Shown: positions 8,022 to 16,685 of the stretch, in pieces
Layout of the letters: each line of letters begins with the position of its first letter
How positions within the stretch are numbered: position 1 is the first letter of the stretch
Assembly: GCA_964653555.1 (NCBI GenBank)
Contig: CAZZFT010000019.1
Span: 1 to 47,656 of the forward strand
Origin: JAHEJV01 sp964653555
GTDB lineage: Bacteria > Myxococcota_A > UBA9160 > SMWR01
Length of the DNA: 47,656 nucleotides
Direction of reading: 5' to 3'
Position numbers and translations under genes: made by a program
The notes under the pieces: generated by a model
What the model saw: only the letters and a program-made list of their open reading frames with translations
Databases searched by the model: none
Told to the model about the DNA's origin: nothing

Positions 8022-9248
8022 TCAGCGCTCCTCGGCCACGCCGAAGCGCTCGCAGTAGAAGGCGAAGCGCTCGCGCTCGACCTCGCGCTCGAGGCCCATC
8101 TCGGCGAGCGAGTAGCGGTGCGCGCCGTGGGCGCCGCGCGGCTTGCGGGCGAGGTAGGCGAGGACGGCGTCCCGGTAGCCCGAGGTGAAGGTCCAGCCGA
8201 GAGCGTGGTACACGCGCTCGAGGGCGCCGGCGGGGTCCGCGATCAGGTCCGCGTAGCGCAGATCCACGAACTGGTCGTCGGGCAGCTCCCCCGACGCGCG
8301 CTGGTCGATCTCGCGCCGATAGATGAACGCGTAGCCGGCGGCGGTGCGCTCGGCCGCGGCGACCGGATCCGCGCTCTCGCAACGCATCCACTTGAGCGTC
8401 CCCATCAGACTGAGGACCGAGGGGATCGTCTTCAGCGGGTCGCGGTGCGTGTGGACGATGCGCGCCTCGGGATACACGTCGAACAGGGCGGGCAGCTGGA
8501 ACAGGTGGCTCGGCGCCTTGAGCAGCCAGCGCTCGCCGCGCCCGCGCTGCTGGAGCGTCTGGAGGAAGCGGCGGTGATAGCGGTAGGCCGGGCGCTGGTC
8601 CGCCTTGGCCAGGAACTGGTCGTAGCTGGGTGCGTTGTGGCAGCCGCCCCAGTGGTCGGAGAGGAATTCGTGGGCGGTGATGTAGATGCACTCGTTCGGG
8701 AGATCACCCGAGTTGGCGTGCATCGCCTCGTACTCGGGCTGGAGGTCGTGCCACCAGGTGGCGACGGCGTCGGCGGGGCTGCGCAGCGCCGAGCCCTCCA
8801 GGGCCTCGACCGGGTGCTGCATCTCCCACAGCGCCGGCGCGCGGTGGTTCGGATCGAGGGCGAGCAGCTCGTGCAGGATCGAGGTTCCCGAGCGCGGACT
8901 GCCCACGACGAACACCGGCGGATCGACCGACTCGTCCAGGATCTCGGGTCTGCTGCGCCACAGCTCCGCGAGCTGGAGCCGGTTGCGCAGGGTGCGCAGC
9001 ACCTCGGCTCGGGTCAGCAGGCGACCCGCCAGATGGAGGTGCGACTCGTCCTCGAGGGCGTCGAGCAGCACGCGGTAGGGCGTCTGCCAGGCATCGCCTC
9101 CGAAGTCGTCGAGGTCGGTGCTGCGGCGCGCGGTGTCGAGCAGCTCGTCGGGATCGAGCGACACCAGGTGATGCGCGCCGCCCACCGCGTCGGCGTGGGC
9201 GTTGAGGCGCTGGACCCAGCGGGGTCGCTCGGGGGGCCGCCAGGTCAC
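8022..9248 (-). CDS. Sulfotransferase family protein
   Basis: A 408-residue PAPS-dependent sulfotransferase (Sulfotransfer_3-like). The 5'-phosphosulfate loop is VFVVGSPRSGTS at residues 112-123 and the 3'-phosphate site is RIVHTHRDPLKTIPSVLSL. The segment GERWLLKAPSHLFQLPAL is also typical of the long bacterial branch often found with lipid and steroid gene clusters. The start is GTG at 9248, one base after the stop of the DUF1214 gene, so the two genes form an operon. The acceptor is unknown; a hydroxylated lipid is plausible by context only. Confidence 0.9.
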   Translation of the reverse strand: MTWRPPERPRWVQRLNAHADAVGGAHHLVSLDPDELLDTARRSTDLDDFGGDAWQTPYRVLLDALEDESHLHLAGRLLTRAEVLRTLRNRLQLAELWRSRPEILDESVDPPVFVVGSPRSGTSILHELLALDPNHRAPALWEMQHPVEALEGSALRSPADAVATWWHDLQPEYEAMHANSGDLPNECIYITAHEFLSDHWGGCHNAPSYDQFLAKADQRPAYRYHRRFLQTLQQRGRGERWLLKAPSHLFQLPALFDVYPEARIVHTHRDPLKTIPSVLSLMGTLKWMRCESADPVAAAERTAAGYAFIYRREIDQRASGELPDDQFVDLRYADLIADPAGALERVYHALGWTFTSGYRDAVLAYLARKPRGAHGAHRYSLAEMGLEREVERERFAFYCERFGVAEER

Positions 9249-9249
9249 G

Positions 9250-10443
9250 TCAGCGGTAACGATTCCACACCGCCTCGCAGCGGCGGGCGAGCCGGTGACG
9301 CCGCTCGTCCGGCGTCACCACCGGATGGTCCGCGGGCAGCGCCTCGCGCACCGCGGCCAACGGCACGACCCGGGACGAAGGGCAGGGGTTGTCGCGCGCC
9401 CACACCCAGCGGTAGACGAGCAGGCCGCGCCGACGCTCCTCGGTGTCGATCCAGTTCGGCACGCCCGGGTCGCGGTGGGCCACCACCACGCGCACGAACT
9501 CGTCCGGGTCCACGTGGGCCTGGACGTGGTTGAGGCTGGTCTGGCGGCGATCGAACTCCCCCGACTCGAGCCAGTGCAGCGTGTGGGTGACGAAGCTCCA
9601 GTAGTCGGCGTCGGGCCGCGCCACCTCCAGCACCAGCGCCTGGTCGGGCTCGAGCTCCCAGAAGCAGCTCCCGTAGAGGATGTTGTCGGCACCACCCGGA
9701 GCGCTGCGCGGCGGCGCGGCCGCGTTGGGCGTCGCGTGTGCCCAGCCCTGACCGGTGTAGCGGTTCCAGTACGCGGCCGACGCCTCCACCCAGCGGGCGG
9801 CGCGCTCCAGTCCCCCCGCCAGCGCAGCGGGCTCGAGCAGCGGGCGGGGCTCGCCCTCGCTCCCGACCCGCTCGATGTGGAAGGTGGGCAGGGCGTCGCG
9901 CTCCCAGTCGGACTGGTAGAGGCGGATGGTGAAGATGCGCGCTCGGGGGTCGAGCCGGAGGGTCGGGCCGGGCGGCGAGGGCGCGCCCTCGGGCGCGAGC
10001 CACAGCTCGAGGCGGCCGTCTGGCACCAGCGCGAGATCGGTCAGGGAGCGCTCGCCGAACACCCCGTACTCCCCCAGGTGCATGTCGCCCTCGTGGAGCG
10101 AGAAGATCGCCTGGCGGAGCCCGCGCGCGTCGCGCGACCACACGCGGTAGGACAGACGCGGGTCCACGTTGGCGCGCAGGTACACGTTGTCCGGATTCGG
10201 CCCGCCCCACTGGTTCCAGGGATCCTGGTGGCGCACGAAGCCGGGGAAGCGCGGGTCGCCCGCCTCGACCTCCTGCTGGAGCGCGTAGACGAGCCAGCGC
10301 GTGAGGGCGCGGTAGCCCTCGCTGCGCCCGCGCGGATCGCTCGGGAACGCCTCTCCCTGGAGGCTCTCGCCGATCGCCTCCAGCCGGCGGCACCAGTCCC
10401 GCCAGGCCGAGCCGTCGAGCAGGGCGTCCTTCGGGTCGCTCAT
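9250..10443 (-). CDS. DUF1214-type domain protein
   Basis: A 397-residue soluble protein with the features of the DUF1214 family: an N-terminal helical part, a central beta-rich domain (DNVYLRANVDPRLSYRVWS, SLHEGDMHLGEYG) and the end YRWVWARDNPCPSSRVVPLA. In other genomes DUF1214 proteins often neighbour sulfotransferases; their reaction is not established. The ATG at 10443 (MSDPKDALLDG) is preferred over one 36 bases upstream. It is translated just before the sulfotransferase, with a one-base gap, and follows a PEP-CTERM gene by 13 bases. Confidence 0.75.
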   Translation of the reverse strand: MSDPKDALLDGSAWRDWCRRLEAIGESLQGEAFPSDPRGRSEGYRALTRWLVYALQQEVEAGDPRFPGFVRHQDPWNQWGGPNPDNVYLRANVDPRLSYRVWSRDARGLRQAIFSLHEGDMHLGEYGVFGERSLTDLALVPDGRLELWLAPEGAPSPPGPTLRLDPRARIFTIRLYQSDWERDALPTFHIERVGSEGEPRPLLEPAALAGGLERAARWVEASAAYWNRYTGQGWAHATPNAAAPPRSAPGGADNILYGSCFWELEPDQALVLEVARPDADYWSFVTHTLHWLESGEFDRRQTSLNHVQAHVDPDEFVRVVVAHRDPGVPNWIDTEERRRGLLVYRWVWARDNPCPSSRVVPLAAVREALPADHPVVTPDERRHRLARRCEAVWNRYR

Positions 10444-10456
10444 CGGGGCGATGGTG

Positions 10457-11119
10457 TCACGAACTCCACCGGCGGGCACGCGCCAGGGCGACCAGCCCCA
10501 GACCCAGCAGGGCGCCGCTCGCCGGCTCCGGGACGACGCTCCAGGTGTCGATCTCCACCTCCCACTGGAGGCTTCCCAGATCGGTGGCGCCGCCCGGCGC
10601 TGCGATCAGCGAGCTGAAGATCACGCGCGTGTCCGACCAGGGCGTCGCGTCGAGCACGACGAAGGGCGCCGGCTCGAGACCGGTGATCAGGGTGTGCGTG
10701 CCGTCGGTGAACTCGATCCGGGCGGAGTAGCCGGCGTGGCCGGGCTCGGTGGGAATCGCCGGATCGAGCTGGCCGGCGACGAAGGCCGCGGGCAGCCAGC
10801 GGTCGATCTGCGCGGTCGCCACCGGGAAGTCGTCGAGCAGCTCGATGCGGTGCGGGGCCTGGGCGACGTCGAAGGTGTAGTCGCCTAGCGCGAAGGTCAG
10901 GCGCGCGGAACTCACCTCGCCCGGCGCGCCGGTCGGGGTCGGATCGACCTGGTAACGGCCGGTCAGGCGCGTGCCCGGGGAGATCGATCCATCGAGGCGC
11001 GCGTCGCCGTCGACGACCGCGGTCACGTCTCCCGCGAAGTCGATCACCAGCGCACTCGCCGTCACCGGCGCGCTCGATACGAGCGCGACGCACAGCAGGA
11101 GCACGCTGCGGCGGGGCAT
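10457..11119 (-). CDS. PEP-CTERM sorting domain protein
   Basis: A 220-residue exported protein. It begins with a signal peptide (SVLLLCVALVSSAPVTASA) and ends with a PEP-CTERM tail at about residues 195-220: VVPEPASGALLGLGLVALA followed by an Arg-rich end. PEP-CTERM proteins are processed by exosortase and sent to the cell surface or exopolysaccharide. The body is beta-rich (LVIDFAGDVTAVVDGDARLDG and repeated short strands) with no enzyme motif. No exosortase gene is visible in the window. The start ATG at 11119 sits inside a longer open frame. Confidence 0.85.
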   Translation of the reverse strand: MPRRSVLLLCVALVSSAPVTASALVIDFAGDVTAVVDGDARLDGSISPGTRLTGRYQVDPTPTGAPGEVSSARLTFALGDYTFDVAQAPHRIELLDDFPVATAQIDRWLPAAFVAGQLDPAIPTEPGHAGYSARIEFTDGTHTLITGLEPAPFVVLDATPWSDTRVIFSSLIAAPGGATDLGSLQWEVEIDTWSVVPEPASGALLGLGLVALARARRWSS

Positions 11120-11175
11120 GGGAGTAGGTGGGCTCGATTGCGGGGAAGTGTCAGCCGGCGCGGGAGATCCGCTCA

Positions 11176-11949
11176 CTATCTCCCGCGGAAGGTCGGCGCG
11201 CGCTTCTGGAAGAAGGCGCGGAACGCCTCCCGTGCGTCCTCGCTCGCGACGTTGACGCTCTGCGCCATGCCCTCGGCGTCGAGCGCCTCGGCCATCCCGA
11301 CGCCCAGGCCGTCGTTGAGCAGGCGCTTGCTCATCGCCAGCGCCAGGGGAGGGCCGGCGGCGAGCCGTCCCGCCCAGTCGTCGACGAAGGCGTCGATCTC
11401 CGCGTCGGGCAGCACGCGGTTCACCAGGCCGATGCGCTCCGCCTCGGCCGCCGGCAGGACGTCGGCCAGCAGCACCAGCTCCTTGGCGCGGTGCAGGCCC
11501 ACCAGGCGCGGCAGCAGCCAGGAGCCGCCGACGTCGAGGGAGAGCCCGCGCCGCGCGAAGATCTCGGCGAAGCGGGCCGTCTCCGAGGCGACGATCAGGT
11601 CGCAGCCGAGGCCCAGGTTGAGTCCGGCGCCCGCCGCCACCCCGCGGATCTTCGCGATCGACGGCTTCGGCAGCCGGTGAAGGGCCAGGCCCACCGAGCC
11701 GTAGAAGCGCATCAGGTCGAGCACGTGGCGGTCGGACCTGACGGCGCCGGCCAGATCGGCGCCGCTGCTGAAGTCGCCGCCGGCGCCCGTCAGCACCAGG
11801 ACCCGGTCCTCGGCGCGCTCGCTCACTTCGGAAAACACTCGAAGGAGCTCGCTGAACATCGCGAAGTCGATCGCGTTCTTCTTCGCCGGCCGGTTCAGGG
11901 TGACGGTCGCGACGCCGCGTCCGTCGCGCTCCACGATCACGGACTCCAT
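11176..11949 (-). CDS. Enoyl-CoA hydratase/isomerase family protein
   Basis: A 257-residue crotonase-fold enzyme acting on acyl-CoA in the cytoplasm. The oxyanion-hole segments are FSSGADL and VAAGAGLNLGLGCDLIVAS. The catalytic region reads FAEIFARRGLSLDVGGSWLLPRLVG: the first glutamate position is present and the second is Asp, as in several PaaG-like members. Length and both ends fit the family. It is the first gene of a minus-strand run that includes the PEP-CTERM, DUF1214 and sulfotransferase genes, although the 56-base gap leaves co-transcription open. Confidence 0.92.
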   Translation of the reverse strand: MESVIVERDGRGVATVTLNRPAKKNAIDFAMFSELLRVFSEVSERAEDRVLVLTGAGGDFSSGADLAGAVRSDRHVLDLMRFYGSVGLALHRLPKPSIAKIRGVAAGAGLNLGLGCDLIVASETARFAEIFARRGLSLDVGGSWLLPRLVGLHRAKELVLLADVLPAAEAERIGLVNRVLPDAEIDAFVDDWAGRLAAGPPLALAMSKRLLNDGLGVGMAEALDAEGMAQSVNVASEDAREAFRAFFQKRAPTFRGR

Positions 11950-12044
11950 CGCACTCCTCGGCGCGGGGGCGCCCGATTCTCGCAGCCGGGGCGCTCGCCC
12001 GCCAAGACGCCGGTCCTCCGCTCGCGCGGGGGCGCGGGGCTATC

Positions 12045-13301
12045 GTGCGCGGCGTGCGGACCTGGGCCCAGCAGACCTTCGCCGCTCTCGCGATCCGGCC
12101 ATTCCGGATCCTGTGGCTGGGGACCTTCACCTCGTTCCTGGCCTTCTTCATGTCGACGATCGTGAACAGTGTCGTCGCCTTTCAGCTCACCGGTGCGAAC
12201 CGCTCGGTCGGCGTCGTGCTCTTCGCCCAGGGGTTGGCGATGTTCCTGCTGGTCCCGTTCGGCGGTGCCTTCGCCGACCGCTGGCCGAAGCGGCGCGTGG
12301 TCGCCGCGGGGCAGAGCACGACGAGCACCGTGTTCCTGACCGCCGCGGTCCTGGTGGCGAGCGGACGCATCGAGGTGTGGCAGCTCGCCGCGGGCGCGCT
12401 CGTGCTGGGCGTGTGCTTTGCCTTCGTCGGTCCCGCGCGCCAGGCGCTGCTGGTGGAGATCGTGCCGGCGGTGCGGCGCGGCAACGCGATGGCGCTGTCG
12501 CAGGTCGCCAACAACGCGTCGCGGGTGGGTGGGCCCGCCGCCGCCGGTGTGCTGCTCGCCTGGACCGCCGTCGGCGCCAGCGGCGCCTACCTGGTCATGG
12601 CGCTGCTCTACGCGCTGGCGGCGGTCAGCCTGGTGCTGCTGCCGCGCTCCACGGGGCGCGCGAATCCGACGACGAACGTGTGGTCCGACGTGCTCGACGG
12701 GCTGCGCTACCTGGGCGGGCAGCCGCGCCTGCGCGTGCTGGTCGTGCTGTTCGTGGCCGTGACGATGGCCGGCTTTCCCTACGTGACGGTGCTGCCCGGT
12801 CTGGTCGAGAACCAGCTCGGACACCCGGCCGAGGCGATCAGCCTGCTGATGGGAGTCGCCGCCGCGGGCGGTCTGTCGAGCAGCGTGCTGGTGGCGCGTC
12901 TCGCCGACACGCCGCGGGCGCGGCCGCTCACCCTGTCGCTCGCGCTCGCCTTCGGCGCAGCGCTGGTCGGGCTGGCGGCCGCGCCGAGCTACGCCGGCGC
13001 GGTGGCGGCGGCCTTCGTCCTCGGCGCCGCGAGCGGCGGCTTCCAGACGCTCGCCACCGCCGTGGTGATCCACGAGACCGATCCGATCTTCATTGGGCGG
13101 GTGATGGCGCTCACGTTGATGGCCTTCGCCGGCTTCGGGCTGCTCGGCCTGCCGATCGGACTGCTGGCCGACGCGATTGGAGAGCGCGGCGCGCTCGCCG
13201 CGATGGGACTCACGGTGTGCGCGATCGCCGGGGAGCGCGGACTGGCGCTGCGCCGCGCGGCCGGCGCGCCGGCGCGGGCCGGGGGAGCGCCGATCGGGTA
13301 A
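12045..13301 (+). CDS. MFS transporter (EntS/DHA3-like)
   Basis: A 418-residue inner-membrane carrier with about 12 predicted helices. The loop 2-3 signature is FGGAFADRWPKRRV, and the N-terminus FRILWLGTFTSFLAFFMSTIV is typical of the EntS/TetV (DHA3) drug and siderophore exporter group. The start is GTG at 12045; a GTG nine bases later is equally possible. It is divergent from the crotonase gene and followed by a second, different MFS gene 40 bases downstream. The C-terminal helix looks short compared with the family (ends GALAAMG... then an Arg/Ala/Gly-rich tail). Substrate unknown. Confidence 0.87.
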   Translation: MRGVRTWAQQTFAALAIRPFRILWLGTFTSFLAFFMSTIVNSVVAFQLTGANRSVGVVLFAQGLAMFLLVPFGGAFADRWPKRRVVAAGQSTTSTVFLTAAVLVASGRIEVWQLAAGALVLGVCFAFVGPARQALLVEIVPAVRRGNAMALSQVANNASRVGGPAAAGVLLAWTAVGASGAYLVMALLYALAAVSLVLLPRSTGRANPTTNVWSDVLDGLRYLGGQPRLRVLVVLFVAVTMAGFPYVTVLPGLVENQLGHPAEAISLLMGVAAAGGLSSSVLVARLADTPRARPLTLSLALAFGAALVGLAAAPSYAGAVAAAFVLGAASGGFQTLATAVVIHETDPIFIGRVMALTLMAFAGFGLLGLPIGLLADAIGERGALAAMGLTVCAIAGERGLALRRAAGAPARAGGAPIG

Positions 13302-13341
13302 TCGCTTGACGCCGCCGCGACGCGGCGCCCAGGATGCGCCG

Positions 13342-14670
13342 GTGAGCACCGACACGTCATCGCCGCCGGTGCCCGCACTCGCCGCCGGCTCCGCGGACTC
13401 CGAGAGTGCTCGCATCTCCGACGCCTACCGCCGCTACGCCCTCGCGCTGCTGCTGATCGTCTACGTCGTCAACTTCGTCGACCGCCAGATCCTCAGCATC
13501 CTCGCCGAGGCGATCCGGCTCGACCTGGCGCTCTCGGACGCGGCGCTCGGCTTCCTCGGCGGTCCCGCCTTCGCCGCCTTCTACACCTTCGCGGGCATTC
13601 CGATCGCGCGCTGGGCCGACCGCGGGAACCGGCGCTCGATCATCGCCCTGGGCCTGTTCGTGTGGAGTGGAATGACGGCCCTGACCAGCTTCGCGCGCAC
13701 GTTCCCCCAGCTGGCCCTGGCCCGCGTCGGCGTGGGCCTCGGCGAGGCGGCGTGCTCGCCGCCCGCCCACTCGCTGCTCTCGGACTACTACCCGCCCGAG
13801 CAGCGCGGTCGCGCCTTCGCGATCTACGCGCTGGGCATCCCGATCGGCAGCGCGATCGGGACTCTGACCGGCGGCTGGATCAAGGAGCTCTTCGGCTGGC
13901 GCACCGCATTCCTCGCGGTGGGGCTGCCGGGTCTGCTGCTGGCGTTCGTGGTGCGCCTCACCCTGCGCGAGCCACCGCGCGGCTACTCGGAGGGAAGGGC
14001 CGCGGGTGCACCCGCGCGCGAGCGACTGGCCGCGGTGCTGCGCTTCATGGGGCGCCTGCGCTCCTTCCGCCACATGTCGCTGGCGGCGGCGCTGCATGCG
14101 TTCTACGGCTACGGCTCCTCCTTCTTCGCCGCCGCGTTCCTGATCCGCGTGCACGGCTTCAGCGAGGGCGAGGTCAGCATCTGGCTCGCGTCGATCGCGG
14201 CCGGCGCGGGCGGCCTGGGGACCTATCTCGGCGGCTGGCTCGGCGACCGGCTGGGCGCGCGCGACCCGCGCTGGTACATGGCCGTTCCGGGAGTCTCCAC
14301 TGCGCTCGGGATCCCGTTCGCGTTCGGCTTCTACCTGGCGACCGACGGCTACGTGGCGCTGGCCTTCGCGGCCCCCGCGGTGCTGCTGGGGCAGATGTAC
14401 CTGGGTCCGACCTTCGCCATGTCCCAGGGGCTCGCGCGTCCGCACATGCGCGCGCTGGTGTCGGCGATCCTGCTGTTCGTGATCAACCTGATCGGGCTCG
14501 GCCTCGGACCCCAGTCCGTGGGCATCGCCAGCGACGCACTGGCGCCTCGCTTCGGCGTGGACTCGCTCCGCTACGCGCTGCTCGGGGTGGTGGTCGTTGG
14601 CGCCAGCTGGGCCACGGTCCACTACGCGCTCGCCGCCCGGACGCTGCGACAGGATCTGGCGGCGCGGTAG
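13342..14670 (+). CDS. MFS transporter, spinster-like
   Basis: A 442-residue inner-membrane carrier of the major facilitator superfamily. YVVNFVDRQILSILAEAIRLD at the first helix is the hallmark of the spinster-like group, related to eukaryotic lipid transporters. The loop motif is PIARWADRGNRRSII and helix 4 carries LARVGVGLGEAACSPPAHSL. The GTG at 13342 is chosen because the longer open frame overlaps the previous gene. In lipid-degrading bacteria this group is often found beside CoA-transferase and SDR genes, as here; the cargo is not known. Confidence 0.88.
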   Translation: MSTDTSSPPVPALAAGSADSESARISDAYRRYALALLLIVYVVNFVDRQILSILAEAIRLDLALSDAALGFLGGPAFAAFYTFAGIPIARWADRGNRRSIIALGLFVWSGMTALTSFARTFPQLALARVGVGLGEAACSPPAHSLLSDYYPPEQRGRAFAIYALGIPIGSAIGTLTGGWIKELFGWRTAFLAVGLPGLLLAFVVRLTLREPPRGYSEGRAAGAPARERLAAVLRFMGRLRSFRHMSLAAALHAFYGYGSSFFAAAFLIRVHGFSEGEVSIWLASIAAGAGGLGTYLGGWLGDRLGARDPRWYMAVPGVSTALGIPFAFGFYLATDGYVALAFAAPAVLLGQMYLGPTFAMSQGLARPHMRALVSAILLFVINLIGLGLGPQSVGIASDALAPRFGVDSLRYALLGVVVVGASWATVHYALAARTLRQDLAAR

Positions 14671-14705
14671 AGTCGCCGCTTCGCGCGCCGCGGAAGGAGG
14701 CAGGA

Positions 14706-15476
14706 ATGGAGAGGGCCGAGCTGGATCGGCTGTTCCGGCTGGACGGCCGGGTCGCGATCGTCACCGGCGGCAGCCGCGGGATCGGCCGCTCGATCGCCTG
14801 CGGCTTCGCGCTCGCCGGCGCGAAGGTGGTGATCGCGAGCCGCAAGGCCGACGCCTGCGAGGCGACCGCGAAGGCGATCGCGGAGCAGGGCGGCGAGGCG
14901 CTGGCGGTGCCGACCCACCTCGGCGACCTGGAGCAGCTCGAGCGCCTGGTCGCGGCGACGGTGGACCGCTTCGGCGGCCTCGACGTGCTGGTGAACAATG
15001 CGGCCAACGCGCTCGCGCTGCCCTTCGGCTCGGTCACCCCGGAAGCCTGGGAGAAGTCCCTGGCCGTGAACCTGCGCGGGCCCGTGTTCCTGATGCAGTA
15101 CGCCCTGCCGGCGCTCACCGCCAGCGAGCATGCCTCGATCATCAACGTGTCGAGCGCGGGTGCGTTCCTGTTCTCCGCACACACCCACATGTACGCGGCG
15201 GCGAAAGCCGGCCTGCTCGCCTACACGCGCGCGCTGGCCGCCGAGCTGGCACCGCGCGGGATCCGCGTGAACGCGATCGCCCCGGGCACGATCGACACGG
15301 ACATGGTCCGTAACAACCCCCCGGCGGTGCAGGAGATGATGGCGAAGGCCTCGATCCTGGGCCGCGCCGCCCACCCCGACGAGCTGGTGGGGCTGGCGCT
15401 GTTCCTGGCCAGCGAGGCCTCGAGCTTCCTGACCGGCTCGACCATCAATGCCGACGGCGGCCTGGTGCCGCGCTGA
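14706..15476 (+). CDS. SDR family oxidoreductase
   Basis: A 256-residue short-chain dehydrogenase/reductase. The cofactor motif is TGGSRGIG at residues 20-27, the NNAA motif is at 97-100, and the catalytic residues are Ser149/Ser150 with Tyr163 and Lys167 (MYAAAKAG). The C-terminal FLTGSTINADGG closes the family pattern. A strong ribosome-binding site (GGAAGGAGG) precedes the ATG. It follows the spinster-like carrier by 35 bases and is probably co-transcribed. FabG-like, but the substrate could be any hydroxyacyl-CoA or alcohol. Confidence 0.93.
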   Translation: MERAELDRLFRLDGRVAIVTGGSRGIGRSIACGFALAGAKVVIASRKADACEATAKAIAEQGGEALAVPTHLGDLEQLERLVAATVDRFGGLDVLVNNAANALALPFGSVTPEAWEKSLAVNLRGPVFLMQYALPALTASEHASIINVSSAGAFLFSAHTHMYAAAKAGLLAYTRALAAELAPRGIRVNAIAPGTIDTDMVRNNPPAVQEMMAKASILGRAAHPDELVGLALFLASEASSFLTGSTINADGGLVPR

Positions 15477-15585
15477 CCGCAAGCCGCGCCCGAGGATCGC
15501 CGCGAGGATCGGGTCGGGCCGGTTCCGGCGCGGAGTGTGACGTCCCTCACCGCTCGGGAGCGGCGGGTGGCCGATCGACGGGAGG

Positions 15586-15996
15586 ATGGAGACGTTCGCG
15601 ACCCGCAGGCGCGCGAAGGGGCTCCGCGGATGGGCGTGGGTGGCCCTCGCCGTGCTGGGGTGCGCTCCGAGCGCGCCGCCCGACCGCCTCGCGCTCCTCT
15701 GTGCCGACGTGCTCGATCTGCACCATCTCTCGCTCGCGGATCCGCGGTGGCGCGTCGCCTCCCGCCGCGGAACCGAGCGCACGCTCCACTTCGAGGCGCG
15801 TCGGCCCGACGGCGTGCCCGTCACCGACACGATCCGCTGCGTCTTCGAGCAGGGCGAGCCCTGGCGCCTGGAGCGCGGCGTGATCGGCGGGCACATCCTC
15901 ACCGAGGCGGAGGTCGCGCTGGTCAACTCGGATCTCCTGCTGCGCGACCTGAGCGAGAAACCCGAGGCTCCGGACGGCTCCCGCCGCGCGTCGTGA
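15586..15996 (+). CDS. Small putative lipoprotein
   Basis: A 136-residue protein with an Arg-rich N-terminus, a hydrophobic stretch WAWVALAVLGC and a lipobox-like VLGC with Cys26, suggesting export and lipidation. The rest includes one further pair of cysteines (LLCADVLDL and TIRCVFEQG) and no known motif. A GGGAGG sequence lies just before the ATG. It lies in a plus-strand run between the SDR and a HEWGH membrane protein. I do not recognise the family. Confidence 0.6.
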   Translation: METFATRRRAKGLRGWAWVALAVLGCAPSAPPDRLALLCADVLDLHHLSLADPRWRVASRRGTERTLHFEARRPDGVPVTDTIRCVFEQGEPWRLERGVIGGHILTEAEVALVNSDLLLRDLSEKPEAPDGSRRAS

Positions 15997-16038
15997 GGCG
16001 CCCGCGCGCGGCGCGATTTCGCGGTACGATCGCGCGCG

Positions 16039-16644
16039 GTGAACGCTCTCTCCCCGACCCCCGCCGACACGGCGGCGAAAGACCTCACTCCGGTCGGGCG
16101 ACTCGCGCTGCGCGACGGCGCGATTGCGCTGGCGGCGCTGTCGCTGTGGGCGGCCGCCGACGTCTGGTCGAGCACCACCTCTCTCGCGCTCGCCCACGCG
16201 CTGGCCGTGCTCGACGGTCTGTTCGTCGGCTTCGGGCTGGGACTGCTCGCCCACGAGTGGGGGCACTTCGCCGGCGCCCGCCTCGGCGGAGGCATCGCCC
16301 CCACCACGAAGATCACCTCGATCTTTCCGATGTTCGTCTTCGACATGCAGCGCAGCGATCCCCGAGCCTTCCGGGTGATGGGCCTCGGCGGCAACGCCGC
16401 CCACTGGGCGTGGGTGCTGGTGCTGGCGGCGCTGCTGCCCCTCGACGCGCCGGGGCGGGTCGCCCTGGTGAGCGGCGCCTTCGCGTTCGCCGTGGGCGCG
16501 AGCACGACGGAGTTCCCCGTGATCCGCCGCGCCTACGCCGGCGCCACCCCGGTCGAGAGCTTCGCCGGCCTGACCGGCGCGAGGCTGCGACGCGATCGCT
16601 GGATCGGGATCGCCGCCGGCCTGATCCTGTTCGCGGTGCTCTAG
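16039..16644 (+). CDS. HExxH membrane protein, site-2-protease-like
   Basis: A 201-residue membrane protein with about four or five hydrophobic segments. The helix GLGLLAHEWGHFAGARLGGG holds a zinc-protease motif, HEWGH (residues 72-76), inside a hydrophobic segment, as in M50/site-2 proteases. The second M50 motif (NxxPxxxxDG) is not evident; an SIFPMFVFDMQRSDP region may take its place, so catalytic activity is uncertain. The start is GTG at 16039. It directly precedes the AsmA gene by 41 bases. It may be a shortened peptidase-like membrane protein with a structural or metal-binding role. Confidence 0.6.
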   Translation: MNALSPTPADTAAKDLTPVGRLALRDGAIALAALSLWAAADVWSSTTSLALAHALAVLDGLFVGFGLGLLAHEWGHFAGARLGGGIAPTTKITSIFPMFVFDMQRSDPRAFRVMGLGGNAAHWAWVLVLAALLPLDAPGRVALVSGAFAFAVGASTTEFPVIRRAYAGATPVESFAGLTGARLRRDRWIGIAAGLILFAVL

Positions 16645-16685
16645 ACCGGCGATCGGACCCCGGCCCCGGTTAGACTGCCCGGTTC

